Counted from the stretch's first letter, positions 20,440-28,999 are shown. The stretch is DNA of 51,566 nucleotides from Gemmatimonadota bacterium (GCA_016209885.1 JACQVF010000063.1:1-51566), one strand, 5' to 3'. The notes: generated from the sequence alone by a model not told the origin. A program made the numbers and translations.

Positions 20440-20515
20440 GGCTGTTGAAGAACCTGTCCGTGGTTCGCGGTGCGGAGCGCGGCGGGGTCCGTCCTCAGTG
20501 GGTTCTTCAACAGCC
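20440..20515. repeat. REP-like inverted repeat with 15-bp perfect arms
   Basis: GGCTGTTGAAGAACC (20440-20454) pairs exactly with GGTTCTTCAACAGCC (20501-20515) around a 46-base loop. It lies 97 bases after the barrel gene. No T tract follows, so it resembles a repetitive palindrome more than a terminator. The TGAAGAAC part is shared with the repeat at 43767-43786. Confidence 0.75.
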
Positions 20516-20648
20516 ATAGAGGAACTCTGACCGGCAAGGGAGCGGTGAGCGGCCAGGGCTTTCGGCCCGGTAACTCTGACCGGTCGTTATGACCGCTCCG
20601 GGTCGGATGACCGGCACGCCGCATCCGTCAGTGCCGGCACGCCGTGCG

Positions 20649-20696
20649 GACGTCCACACATCCTATGATATTGTTAGACAATAAATTATGGACGTC
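20649..20696. promoter_or_regulatory. AT-rich island bounded by an 8-bp inverted repeat
   Basis: GACGTCCA (20649-20656) and TGGACGTC (20689-20696) enclose 32 bases that are about 80% A+T, extraordinary for this genome. Inside lies a second dyad ATTGT-TAG-ACAAT (20670-20682). This is what an operator or a promoter for a small transcript could look like, but no boxes with clear spacing are visible. Confidence 0.4.
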
Positions 20697-21018
20697 ATTC
20701 GATGGGTCACCCGGAGACGGATCGCCTGGCACGCGGCTTGAAATAATCTGGTACAGAGAAAAGACATGGGGCGGGCGCGACACCTTCTTCCTCACGCTTC
20801 GCTGTCCGCGGGCACCCTGCCCACAACGCCTCCGGGCCAGTTCCGGTAGGCAATCCTCAGGCAGGTTCGCGACCGCCCCGCCAGTGACCAGTGCCATGTA
20901 GCGGTGCCGGCGGCGTGCCACGAGCCAAGCTGGCGCCGGAGCAAGGAAACTCGTGGCAAAGAGGAGAGGAGGGGCACCCTCCTGGAAGTGGTGCCAGCAC
21001 AACAGTGGGGAGAGAGCC

Positions 21019-21053
21019 GAGCGCCGGGGGACGGGCCCGGCGCTCACCTTTTT
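21019..21053 (+). terminator. Strong hairpin followed by a T tract (orphan terminator)
   Basis: A perfect 10-bp stem GAGCGCCGGG/CCCGGCGCTC (21019-21028 and 21036-21045) is followed by ACCTTTTTGG on the plus strand. No plus-strand gene lies within 670 bases upstream, which suggests either a late terminator of the barrel transcript or the end of an unannotated RNA. Confidence 0.55.
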
Positions 21054-21306
21054 GGTGGCCCTCCTCCCTGCGCCGGTACCCGCCTCCAGCGTCTTCCGGA
21101 CCCGGCCTAGTCGTAGTCCGGGTCGCGCCGCCTGCCCGTTCGGAGCCGTGCAGAGCGGCTCCGTCCGACCCCACGCCACCCCTCCCCAAGGGTCGGCCTG
21201 AGGGTCGTGCTACCGCCCGACCGGTCGAGGGCGACCCGTCATCCCCCCACCACTCTTCCCCGCTGTCCAGGTCTTCCCGGTTGTCCCATTCCTGCTTGTG
21301 CTCCCG

Positions 21307-21657
21307 TCATTCCTCCTCGCCCTTCCCCCGTGGTGACAGGAGCACGACCTCGCGGACGTTCACGTCGGCGGTGGGGATCGTGACTCCATCGCGCTCGAAG
21401 GAGTCGTACTCGATGCGCCCCTCCACGTAGAGGCGGTCTCCCTTGCGGATGTGCTCCTCCGCAAGCTCCGCGAGGCGATCCCACAAGGTGAGCCGGTGCC
21501 AGTCGGTGCGTTCCTTGCCCTCATCGCCGTCCCCGGCGATGCGGCGGTTCGTGGCGAGAGAGAGATGGGCGACCTTCGTGCCGTTCTGCGTCTGCTGGAT
21601 GTCCGGGTCGCGCCCCACGTGGCCCACCAGGATGATCTTGTTCACCGAGCGGCTCAT
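21307..21657 (-). CDS. ssb: Single-stranded DNA-binding protein (short, no acidic tip)
   Basis: Binds single-stranded DNA during replication and repair. The OB-fold is complete: MSRSVNKIILVGHVGRDPDI, NGTKVAHLSLATNRR, RTDWHRLTLWDRLAELAEEH and KGDRLYVEGRIEYDSFERDG. At 116 aa it ends right after the OB-fold with GKGEEE and lacks the flexible linker and the DDDIPF-type acidic tip that recruits partner proteins in typical SSBs. ATG 21657 is chosen because AAGGGGGG lies 5-11 bases upstream and the family begins here; the upstream open frame is Arg-rich. It lies 203 bases downstream of polA on the same strand in the opposite transcription order (polA is closer to the 21.86 kb side). It may be a second SSB, or work in repair with PolA. 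Confidence 0.92.
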   Translation of the reverse strand: MSRSVNKIILVGHVGRDPDIQQTQNGTKVAHLSLATNRRIAGDGDEGKERTDWHRLTLWDRLAELAEEHIRKGDRLYVEGRIEYDSFERDGVTIPTADVNVREVVLLSPRGKGEEE

Positions 21658-21860
21658 TGGTTTCCCCCCTTCCCTGTGCTCGCGGCTGGGCGAGGCCGGC
21701 CCACGAAGCGAGCGCGCGGAACCGGCCGGTGCTCGGAGAGAGGTTGCGCTCCGAGACGGGGCGCTGCCATGGCGCCGCGAGTCACGTGGTGGTGGTGTGC
21801 GTCGCTTCGGCGCGTCAACGCGTCCGCGACACGGCCTTCCGCAGTCCAGCGTGCCGCCCC

Positions 21861-24641
21861 TCACCCCTTGCACTCGTACCAGCTCTTCCCGATCCCGGTC
21901 TCGACGACGAGGGGGACGCGGAGCTGCATGGCGCGCTCCATCTTCGCGATGACGATGCGGCGGAGCTGCTCGACCTCGTGCTCGGGCACCTCGAACAGCA
22001 GTTCGTCGTGGACCTGGAGCACCATGAGCGCGCCGGAGCCTGTGGCCTGGAGCGCCCGATGGACCTCGATCATGGCGCGCTTGATGAGGTCGGCGGCGGT
22101 CCCCTGGATGGGCGTGTTCGAGGCGACGCGCTCGCCGAACGCGCGGATGTTCCAGTTCGGTGAGCGGAGCTCAGGTACGTAGCGGCGGCGGCCGGAGAGC
22201 GTTTCCACGAACCCGCGTTCGCGCGCCTGCGCGACCGTCTCGTCCAGGTAGCGCCGCACCCCCGCGAACCGCGCGAAGTACTGCTGGATGAAGCGTCGGG
22301 CCTCCTCGCGGCTGATCCCGAGCTGGCGGGCGAGGGAGAACTCGCCCTGGCCGTAGATCGTCGCGAAGTTGATCGTCTTCGCGCGTGCGCGCATCTCCGT
22401 CGTGACCTGATCGACATCGACGCCGAAGACGATGGCGGCGGTCTGGCGGTGGATGTCGATCCCGCGCGAGAACGCGTCCACGAAGGCCGGGTCGTCGGAG
22501 AAGTGGGCGAGGATGCGGAGCTCGATCTGCGAGTAGTCGGCCCCAAGGAACACGCGGCCGGGCCCCGGGACGAAGCCCTTGCGGATCTCGCCGCCCGTCT
22601 CGGTGCGGATCGGGATGTTCTGCAGGTTCGGCTCGCTCGACGAGAGCCGCCCGGTAGCCGCCACCGTCTGGTTGAAGCTCGTGTGGATGCGCCCCGTCTC
22701 CGGGTGCACGAGGCGGGGCAGCGCGTCCACGTAGGTGCCCCTCAGCTTGTCGAGCTGCCGGTACTCGATGAGGAGGCGCGGGAGCACGCTGCCCTGGGCG
22801 GCCAGCTCGTCGAGCACGGACGCATCCGTGGAGGGGCCGGTCTTTGTGCGCTTGAGCACGGGCAGCCCCAGGCGGTCGAAGAGCACCTCCCGGAGCTGCT
22901 GCGTCGAGCTGATGTTGAACTCGCCGCCCGCGAGCTTAAAGATCTCCTCCTGAATGAGCGCGAGCTCACGTTCGAGCTTCCTGCTCATGGCGGCGAAGAA
23001 CTCCGTGTCGATGCGGATCCCCGCGTACTCCATATCCGCGAGCACGGTGAGGAGCGGCATCTCGAGCTCGTGGAAGAGTCGGGTCAGCTCGAAGGCGTCG
23101 AGCTCGCGCTGGAAGCGTTCCGTGAGGCGAAGCGCCACGTCCACGTCGTGGCACGAGTAGTTGCGGGCTGCCTCGGGCGGCACCTCGGCGAACGGCCGCT
23201 CGCCCTTCCCCTTGCCCACCACGTCCGCGTACGTGGTCATGCGGTGGTCCAGGTAGTCGAGGGCCAGCGCCTCGAGGTCGTGCTGCCGGCGATTCGGGTC
23301 GGCGACGTACGAGGCGATCATCGTGTCGAACCAGATCCCCCGCAGCTCGGCGCCCGCGCGCCGCAGCACGATGAGGTCGTACTTCAGGTTGTGGCCGATC
23401 TTGCGGATCTCCGGCGCCTCCAGCACCTCCACGAGCGGCCGGAGCTGCGGCGAGCCCAGGGGCGGGAGGTTCTTGATCTCGACCGGCGGACCGTCCAGCG
23501 CCAGGGCCGCGCTCGCCCGGTGGCCGAACGGCAGGTAGAAGGCGCGCCCGGGCTTGATCGCCAGGGAGAGGCCCACGAGCGATGCGCGCATGGGATCCGG
23601 GTCGCCCGTCTCCGTGTCCAGACACACGGCACCCGCCGCGCGGATCCAGCGAGCGAGCTCCGCCACCTCCTCGAAGGACTCCACGAGCCGGTAGTCTGCG
23701 GCCTCCTGGCCCGCGGCGGCTGCGGCCGCGGGCACGGCCTCGGGTGTCGGCGCGGCGTAGTCCACGAGGGTGCGGAACTCGAGCTCGACGAAGAGGCGGC
23801 GGAGCGCGTTCCGGTCCGGTTCGCGCACCCTGAGCGCGTCCAGCTCGAGCTCGACGGGGACATCCGTGCGGATCGTGACCAGCCGCTTGGACAGACGGAC
23901 GTCATCTGCGTGGGCGAGGATCGCCTCGCGGGCCCGCCTGCTCTCGACCTCGTCCACGCGCCGCAGGATCTCCTCGACGCTACCGAACGCTTCCAATAAA
24001 GCGACGGCCGTCTTCGGGCCGATCCCCCGAGCGCCCGGGATGTTGTCCGAGACGTCGCCGATGAGCGCCAGGTAATCGGCGACCTGGGCGGGCGGCACGC
24101 CCAGCCTCTCGGCCGCCGTCGCCTCGTTTACCCACTCGGCGGCCACACCGGCGGCACCGCCTCGCCCGGGATTGAGGAGCGCGATCCCCGGACCCACGAG
24201 CTGGTAGAAGTCCTTGTCCCCGGAGACAATCACGGCCTCGAGCCCGCCCGCCTGCGCCTTCACCGCCAGCGTCCCGATGACATCGTCCGCCTCGTATCCC
24301 TCCAGCTCGAGCACCGGCGCGCTGAACGCGGCGATGAGCTCGCGGATGCGCGTGAGCCCGACCTCGAGATCCTCGGGCATCTTCTCCCGGGTGGCCTTGT
24401 ACTCCGGGTACTCCACCTCGCGCTCGCTCGTCCCCGCATCGAAGACCACGGCCAGGTAGTCCGGGCCGAAGTCCTCCCGAATCTTGATGAGGAAATTGGC
24501 GAGACCCCATGCCGCCGAGGTGTGCTCGCCCCGCGACGTCGTCAGGGGACGATTCACCAGAGCGAAATACGCGCGGTAGATGAGCGCGTACGCGTCAATG
24601 AGGAAGAAGCGCGGGTGAGTCTTCGGTGGGGCTTCGATCAT
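21861..24641 (-). CDS. polA: DNA polymerase I
   Basis: Full-length 926-aa repair and Okazaki-fragment polymerase. Residues 1-300 are the 5'-3' exonuclease (FFLIDAYALIYRAYFAL, EADDVIGTLA, SGDKDFYQLV, GDVSDNIPGARGIGPKTA). About 330-520 is the 3'-5' proofreading domain with intact acidic residues (CLDTETGDPDPM, GHNLKYDLIVL, NYSCHDVDVA). About 540-926 is the polymerase: motif A DYSQIELRILAHFS, motif B RARAKTINFATIYGQG and motif C LQVHDELLFEVPE. Unlike many bacterial PolA enzymes outside Proteobacteria, the proofreading site therefore looks functional. Starts at ATG 24641; the promoter was not recognised. ssb lies downstream on the same strand. Confidence 0.97.
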   Translation of the reverse strand: MIEAPPKTHPRFFLIDAYALIYRAYFALVNRPLTTSRGEHTSAAWGLANFLIKIREDFGPDYLAVVFDAGTSEREVEYPEYKATREKMPEDLEVGLTRIRELIAAFSAPVLELEGYEADDVIGTLAVKAQAGGLEAVIVSGDKDFYQLVGPGIALLNPGRGGAAGVAAEWVNEATAAERLGVPPAQVADYLALIGDVSDNIPGARGIGPKTAVALLEAFGSVEEILRRVDEVESRRAREAILAHADDVRLSKRLVTIRTDVPVELELDALRVREPDRNALRRLFVELEFRTLVDYAAPTPEAVPAAAAAAGQEAADYRLVESFEEVAELARWIRAAGAVCLDTETGDPDPMRASLVGLSLAIKPGRAFYLPFGHRASAALALDGPPVEIKNLPPLGSPQLRPLVEVLEAPEIRKIGHNLKYDLIVLRRAGAELRGIWFDTMIASYVADPNRRQHDLEALALDYLDHRMTTYADVVGKGKGERPFAEVPPEAARNYSCHDVDVALRLTERFQRELDAFELTRLFHELEMPLLTVLADMEYAGIRIDTEFFAAMSRKLERELALIQEEIFKLAGGEFNISSTQQLREVLFDRLGLPVLKRTKTGPSTDASVLDELAAQGSVLPRLLIEYRQLDKLRGTYVDALPRLVHPETGRIHTSFNQTVAATGRLSSSEPNLQNIPIRTETGGEIRKGFVPGPGRVFLGADYSQIELRILAHFSDDPAFVDAFSRGIDIHRQTAAIVFGVDVDQVTTEMRARAKTINFATIYGQGEFSLARQLGISREEARRFIQQYFARFAGVRRYLDETVAQARERGFVETLSGRRRYVPELRSPNWNIRAFGERVASNTPIQGTAADLIKRAMIEVHRALQATGSGALMVLQVHDELLFEVPEHEVEQLRRIVIAKMERAMQLRVPLVVETGIGKSWYECKG

Positions 24642-24700
24642 CGGTGCACACTACAGGCAGCTTGCCGTGCCACCCCGGGTATCGCTCTCCTGACGCTCCC

Positions 24701-24736
24701 CCTATACAACGGAACCCGCTGCAGGATCCTACTGGT
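24701..24736. repeat. Decayed copy of the cspA terminator region
   Basis: CCTATACAACGGAACC followed by GCTGCAGGATCCTACTGG resembles 24768-24803 (CCTATGCAACGAAAAC then GCCCCGCAGGATCACACTGCGG), 67 bp away. The copy has lost the long stem, so it is unlikely to terminate. Confidence 0.5.
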
Positions 24737-24777
24737 AAGCCGGTCCCGAGGAGGGGACTCACTGCGCCCTATGCAAC

Positions 24778-24809
24778 GAAAACGCCCCGCAGGATCACAC
24801 TGCGGGGCG
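24778..24809 (-). terminator. Intrinsic terminator of the cold-shock gene
   Basis: On the minus strand the stem CGCCCCGCAG (24809-24800) pairs with CTGCGGGGCG (24792-24783) around a 7-base loop and is followed by GTTTTC. It lies 25 bases after the cold-shock gene stop. Confidence 0.9.
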
Positions 24810-24833
24810 CGGTTCGGCAAGCCTGGAGGACCG

Positions 24834-25037
24834 TCAGGAGGCGCGGACGACGTTCGCGGCCTGGAGCCCCTTGTCGGTCTGCCGCACCTCGAACTCCACC
24901 GCCTCCCCCTCCGTGAGCGTCTTGAAGCCGTCCATGGCGATCGCCGAGAAATGAACGAAGACATCTTCGCCGCCCTGCTGCTCAATGAAGCCATAGCCCT
25001 TGGCATCATTGAACCACTTCACGGTACCCTTGGGCAT
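24834..25037 (-). CDS. csp: Cold-shock domain protein
   Basis: A 67-aa RNA chaperone of the CspA family that melts RNA structure. It contains both nucleic-acid-binding motifs: RNP1 KGYGFIEQ and RNP2 DVFVHFSAI, and opens with [17 protein letters not shown] 25037 has AGGAGG 8 bases upstream. It has its own promoter (25091-25120) and terminator (24778-24809), so it is a monocistronic unit. The 5' leader is short (about 45 bases), not the long cold-sensing leader of E. coli cspA. Confidence 0.97.
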   Translation of the reverse strand: MPKGTVKWFNDAKGYGFIEQQGGEDVFVHFSAIAMDGFKTLTEGEAVEFEVRQTDKGLQAANVVRAS

Positions 25038-25090
25038 GCTCACCGCCTCCTGCGCGAAAGGGACCACCGAAACTGTCACAGAACGGATCG

Positions 25091-25120
25091 AAGCTAAATT
25101 AGGAATTTTCCGCCTGTCAA
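25091..25120 (-). promoter_or_regulatory. Promoter of the cold-shock gene
   Basis: On the minus strand a perfect TTGACA (25120-25115) and TAGCTT (25096-25091, 3 of 6) are separated by 18 bp in a locally AT-rich stretch. The start site would be near 25084. Confidence 0.6.
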
Positions 25121-25300
25121 GAAAATAGTTCGACGGCTTTTGAGGGTGTCCAGTGGGCGGGCGAGGAGCCCCGGATCGGCGGGGAGTTGGCCGGCGGTGT
25201 AGTGGCGTCGCGGCGCGTGCGTTCGTACCATCCTCCATCCGTACCGGCCTCCATCGGTGCCGGACGCCGCATCCTTCCCTCCTTCTCCCGGGGTTCGCCA

Positions 25301-26617
25301 GTGGACTACGAGCTGAGCTTGCTCGACTTCGCCCTCCGGATCACCGTCGTCTTCGCCCTGGTCTTCGCCAACGCATACTTCGTGGCCGCCGAGTTCGCGC
25401 TGGTCGCGTCGCGAGTGACACGGATCGGCGCGCTGGCGGAGCGGGGGAAACGGCGCGCACAGATCGCGCTGCACGCGATCCGGCACCTGGACCGCTACAT
25501 TTCGGGGACCCAGCTCGGGATCACGCTGGCGTCGCTGTCGCTCGGCTGGTTCGGCGAGGGCACGCTGGCGGTGCTCCTGATCCAGGTCTTCGACGGGCTG
25601 CCCGCACCGTGGGATGCGATCGCGAGCCACGGCGTAGCGGGGACGATCGCCTTCTTCGGGATCACGTTCCTGCACATCGTGCTCGGGGAGCTGGCGCCCA
25701 AGTCGCTGGCGCTTCTCTTCCCGGAGAGGGTCGGGCTCTGGGTCGCCGGTGGGCTCGTGGTCTTCTCGCGTCTGCTCGCGCCATTCATCTGGCTGCTCAA
25801 CGGGGCGGCGAACCTCATTCTGCGCTCGGTCGGGCTCCGGGCTCCCACGGAGGTGGAGCGGGTGCACTCGCCGGAGGAGCTCCAGATGCTCGTGCGCCAG
25901 AGCCACGAGTACGGGGTTCTTGCGGCGCATCCGCGCGCCATGATCGAGGCGGTGCTCGACCTCGCAGAGACGACCGCCGAGACGGTGATGACGCCCCGTA
26001 CGGACATCGTCGCCGTCGAGGTGGGCACGCCGCTGGAGGAGGTGACGCGCGTCATCCTCGAGGAGGGGCTTTCCCGGCTTCCGGTCTACGAAGGCGACCT
26101 CGATCACGTGGTGGGAACCGTGCTCGCCCGGGACCTCTGGCGGGCGATCCACCGGGGTGGGCCGAGCACGCTGCGGGAGGTCATGCGCACGCCGTTCTTC
26201 GTCCCAGCGTCGAAGCGGACCCAGCCCCTCATCGCGGAGATGCTCCAGAGCCGCAACCACATGGCGGTGGTGCTCGACGAGTTCGGCGGCACGGCGGGGA
26301 TCGTCACGCTGGAGGACCTCATCGAAGAGATCGTCGGCGAGATCCGGGACGAGCACGAGGTGGAGCGGCCCGAGGTCGAGGAGCGAGGCCCCGGGGCCTA
26401 CTCCATGGCGGCCACCGCCCCCATCAGCCACGTGAACGAGGCGGCGCACCTCGAGCTTCCAGACGCAGAGCGCTACAGCACGATCGGCGGCTACGTCCTG
26501 GATCGCATCGGCCGGATCCCACGGGTGGGCGAGGAGCTGGAGCTCCCGGGCGGCCGACTGCGGGTCGAATCCATGCAGGGACGGCGCATCGAGCGCGTGC
26601 TGATCACGCGGATGTGA
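25301..26617 (+). CDS. CNNM/HlyC-CorC family membrane protein with CBS domains
   Basis: An inner-membrane protein of the family often called hemolysin C/CorC-like, implicated in Mg2+ or other cation transport. The order of parts is: a DUF21/CNNM membrane domain at about 1-185 ([60 protein letters not shown]), a CBS pair at about 210-335 ([52 protein letters not shown]) and a CorC_HlyC C-terminal domain ([20 protein letters not shown]). GTG 25301 places the first membrane helix at the expected distance; a TTG at 25187 keeps the frame open but gives an Arg-rich extension. No strong ribosome binding site is visible. Transcribed divergently from the cold-shock gene. Confidence 0.9.
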   Translation: MDYELSLLDFALRITVVFALVFANAYFVAAEFALVASRVTRIGALAERGKRRAQIALHAIRHLDRYISGTQLGITLASLSLGWFGEGTLAVLLIQVFDGLPAPWDAIASHGVAGTIAFFGITFLHIVLGELAPKSLALLFPERVGLWVAGGLVVFSRLLAPFIWLLNGAANLILRSVGLRAPTEVERVHSPEELQMLVRQSHEYGVLAAHPRAMIEAVLDLAETTAETVMTPRTDIVAVEVGTPLEEVTRVILEEGLSRLPVYEGDLDHVVGTVLARDLWRAIHRGGPSTLREVMRTPFFVPASKRTQPLIAEMLQSRNHMAVVLDEFGGTAGIVTLEDLIEEIVGEIRDEHEVERPEVEERGPGAYSMAATAPISHVNEAAHLELPDAERYSTIGGYVLDRIGRIPRVGEELELPGGRLRVESMQGRRIERVLITRM

Positions 26618-26766
26618 GGCGGGGTCCGCCGCCGGCGGATCTCTGCTCGCGCCACTGCGGATCGCATTTTCACGGCAGAGTCTGCCGCCGCCCCGCTGGC
26701 TCGCGCGACGCCGGGGCTGGTTCGCGGGCCCGCTCGGAGAGATTCCCGGCGCCGGAGTGGGGGGCG

Positions 26767-28194
26767 CTACGACGTCCGCCGGCGGCGGATGCGCTCGGCG
26801 AGCGTGTTGAAGTCGGCACGGGAGCTCGGGGTCATGCGGTAGCGCCCGAAGCCGGTGTCGTCGATGAAGCGCAACTCCGCGCGCCCCAGCGTTGCGTCCT
26901 GGTAGATCCAGACGATCACGCGCGGCTGGCCCCCCACATCGCCCGGCTGCTCCTGCACGGTGATCGGTGGTCCCAGGACGATGAACACCATCCCGCGATC
27001 CGTACGCCACCCGGGCATCCCCGGCTCGCGGAACCGAAGATTCGACTCGCGCACCCGTTCGAAATAGGCGTCCCGGTACTCGTTGCGCGTGGTGGTGGGG
27101 TCGGGGTCGCGGGCGGCCCAGAATTCCTCCCACAGGCGCGCGCGCTGTAGCCCGGTGGCGGCCCGCAGGCGCTCGATCTCCTCGGGCTCTGCGATGAGGC
27201 TCAGGTAGTCGAGCACCTCCGAGAAGTCCGCGACGATCCAGGTGTCCGCCAGCGTGACCAGGACGGGCGCCGTGGCGACCGGGGTCGTCTCGCCCGGCGA
27301 CAGGAAAGCGAGCTCGAGCCGGCCGATGGGCAGGCTCTGCACGGGAACCGTCACCACGGCGACGCGGACGCCGGCGTTCCCACCGCCGAACGCCACCTCG
27401 GTGCGCCAGACCTCCGAGCCGCCCGCGTCCCGCACCTCGAGCACACCCGCGGCCCCCTCCAGCGAGCCGTAAGCTTCGAGGTAAACCAGCGCGGGCTCAT
27501 CCGCGTACGGCACCGTGGACCGCGGGTTCGCCAAGAGCTGCGGCAGCGCGCCCGGGTCGTCGCGCCCGCCCGCCTCGTTCACCAGGACGGGCCCGCTGAA
27601 GCGCACGCCCTCCGCGCCGTAGGCCGGCAGTCGCAGCGTGTCGACGGCGTTCATGCCGCGGGGCGAGCCCATGTCCTGGACGTGCACCTGGATCTCGTAT
27701 TCCCCGGGCTCGAGAGCGAGGAACGCCTGCAAGAAGACGGCCTCGTCCGAACGCATCGTCTCGCGCCGTTCGGCGACGCGCACCGTCTCCGTGAGCTCCA
27801 ACCGCCGCTGCCGCTGTCCGCCCCGCACCGCCGTGAGCGCGACCCGGTACTCCCCGGTGAATCCGGCCTCATCCCGGTGGAAGCGCAGCGCTTCCGGTGG
27901 AAACGAGAGCGCGAACAAGAGGAACGTGCTGTCGGCGGGTCCGGCGAAGCTGGCGAAGCGCCCCACGCCGCGGAAGTCCGGCCCCCCCACTACCATCCCG
28001 AGATCGCGGTAGACATCGAGCGGGCGCGCGAGCGGCGCCGGACCCAAGGCGCTCCCGGGGCGCGCGCCCTCCGGACCGACGCGCCGGCCGCCGCACGCCG
28101 CGGCCGCAACCAGCGCGAGCAAAAGAACCAAAAGAAAGAGGCCACCGCGAAGGTGGCCTCCCTGCCTTGCGGCAGCGGCGCCGTGCAGCGTCAC
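26767..28194 (-). CDS. GWxTD-domain lipoprotein
   Basis: A 475-aa lipoprotein with the GWxTD motif (PGWRTDRGMVFIVLGPP near residues 400-415), a C-terminal domain found mainly in Acidobacteriota, Gemmatimonadota and Bacteroidota, with no assigned biochemical role. The signal peptide is hydrophobic (GGLFLLVLLLALVAAAAC) with the lipobox cysteine near residue 34. Two beta-rich domains precede the motif, about 60-360. GTG 28194 overlaps the ExbB-like stop codon by 4 bases (GTGA), which indicates translational coupling. The signal-peptide codons contain a terminator-like hairpin at 28121-28160. Function unknown; an envelope or gliding/secretion-related role is only suggested by the ExbB partner. 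Confidence 0.84.
   Translation of the reverse strand: MTLHGAAAARQGGHLRGGLFLLVLLLALVAAAACGGRRVGPEGARPGSALGPAPLARPLDVYRDLGMVVGGPDFRGVGRFASFAGPADSTFLLFALSFPPEALRFHRDEAGFTGEYRVALTAVRGGQRQRRLELTETVRVAERRETMRSDEAVFLQAFLALEPGEYEIQVHVQDMGSPRGMNAVDTLRLPAYGAEGVRFSGPVLVNEAGGRDDPGALPQLLANPRSTVPYADEPALVYLEAYGSLEGAAGVLEVRDAGGSEVWRTEVAFGGGNAGVRVAVVTVPVQSLPIGRLELAFLSPGETTPVATAPVLVTLADTWIVADFSEVLDYLSLIAEPEEIERLRAATGLQRARLWEEFWAARDPDPTTTRNEYRDAYFERVRESNLRFREPGMPGWRTDRGMVFIVLGPPITVQEQPGDVGGQPRVIVWIYQDATLGRAELRFIDDTGFGRYRMTPSSRADFNTLAERIRRRRTS
28121..28160 (-). terminator. Terminator-like stem-loop within the GWxTD signal-peptide codons
   Basis: On the minus strand GAGGCCACC (28160-28152) pairs perfectly with GGTGGCCTC (28146-28138) around 5 bases and is followed by TTTCTTTTGGTTCTTTT. 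It lies 34 bases inside the downstream gene, yet just after the ExbB-like stop at 28191. It may uncouple the two genes as an attenuator. Confidence 0.65.
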
Positions 28195-28907
28195 GACGCG
28201 GCGGCCACGCCCCGCTTCCGCGCCTCCATCGCGTGGAGCGCGTCGACCATCCTTTGGGCCGATTCTTCCATCTCGATCACCAGCCGGTCGATACGGGAGA
28301 CGAAGTAGTTGTAACAGATGCTCACGGGGATGGCGATGCATAGGCCCTCGGCCGTAGTCAGCAGCGCGATCTTGATGCCCCCGGCCACCAGCGTCGCCTC
28401 CACCTCGCCCGCCAGCTCGATGGCCTGGAACGCCACGATCATCCCGATCACCGTCCCGAGGAAGCCGAGCAGCGGCGCAACGTTGGTCACGCTCGCGAGA
28501 ATCACGAGACCACGCTCGAGCTTGCTCAGCTCGATGAGGCCCTGGTTCTCGATCGCCTTGATGACCCGCTCTGTGCCTTCGTCGCGCCGCTCGAGGCCCG
28601 CGTAGAGAATGCTGCCGGCCGGAGACTTCGATTCCCTACAGACCTTCAGGGCCTCCTCGACCTGGTGCTCAGCGAGGAGTGCGTCCACATCCTTCAACAC
28701 CTTGCGGGTGCGGCCGCTCTTCCCCGCCAGCTCGAGGTACTTCCAGATGATGGTGATGAGCCCGATGAATGCGCTGAGGGCCAGGGGGTAGACCATCCAT
28801 CCCGTGTCGACCCAGAGATTCGCGACCTGTTCCCAGAACGTCAGTTTCGGCGCTTCCATGCCAGGAAGCTGCAGAAGCGCCGTGGTTAGTACTGTGAGAC
28901 CGCCCAA
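28191..28907 (-). CDS. MotA/TolQ/ExbB proton-channel family protein
   Basis: An inner-membrane subunit that uses the proton motive force to drive an envelope machine. Three membrane segments are visible (WMVYPLALSAFIGLITIIW, LVILASVTNVAPLLGFLGTV with following IGMIVAF, and IALLTTAEGLCIAIPVSICY), with the family signature between the second and third. TTG 28907 is preceded by GGGAGGG 5-11 bases upstream; the frame extends to GTG 28964 and ATG 28859 is a further option, so the start is uncertain (238 aa as called). The usual ExbD/TolR partner is not adjacent; the next gene is a GWxTD lipoprotein. A strong promoter lies at 29000-29028. Confidence 0.9.
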   Translation of the reverse strand: MGGLTVLTTALLQLPGMEAPKLTFWEQVANLWVDTGWMVYPLALSAFIGLITIIWKYLELAGKSGRTRKVLKDVDALLAEHQVEEALKVCRESKSPAGSILYAGLERRDEGTERVIKAIENQGLIELSKLERGLVILASVTNVAPLLGFLGTVIGMIVAFQAIELAGEVEATLVAGGIKIALLTTAEGLCIAIPVSICYNYFVSRIDRLVIEMEESAQRMVDALHAMEARKRGVAAAS

Positions 28908-28999
28908 GAGACCCTCCCGCTCGGTAGACGAGCCGCCTAGCCGTCTACGGTTGATGCGCTCCACGCGCCGCGGGTGCGTGGCCCAACCGAAACCTCGGG

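Larger units (their letters stand above)
20344..21306. other. 963-bp gene-poor region with palindromes
   Basis: No frame here resembles a known protein; the longest (20628-21179 minus, and 20644-20901 plus) are unsupported. It holds a 76-bp inverted repeat at 20440-20515, two copies of AACTCTGACCGG at 20523-20534 and 20571-20582, an AT-rich palindromic island at 20649-20696 and an intrinsic-terminator-like hairpin at 21019-21053. The combination of AT-rich DNA, a hairpin and a T tract with no coding frame could mark a small RNA on the plus strand. Confidence 0.5.

Noticed and set aside
20628..21179. 183-codon minus-strand frame between the barrel gene and ssb
   Set aside because: No recognisable motif, no ribosome site and its start region overlaps the strong hairpin area; I treat the region as non-coding.
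26625..26789. GC hairpins TCCGCC/GGCGGA near the convergent ends of the CBS-protein and GWxTD genes
   Set aside because: Six-base stems of GCC/GGC repeats are expected by chance at this base composition; no T tract follows.
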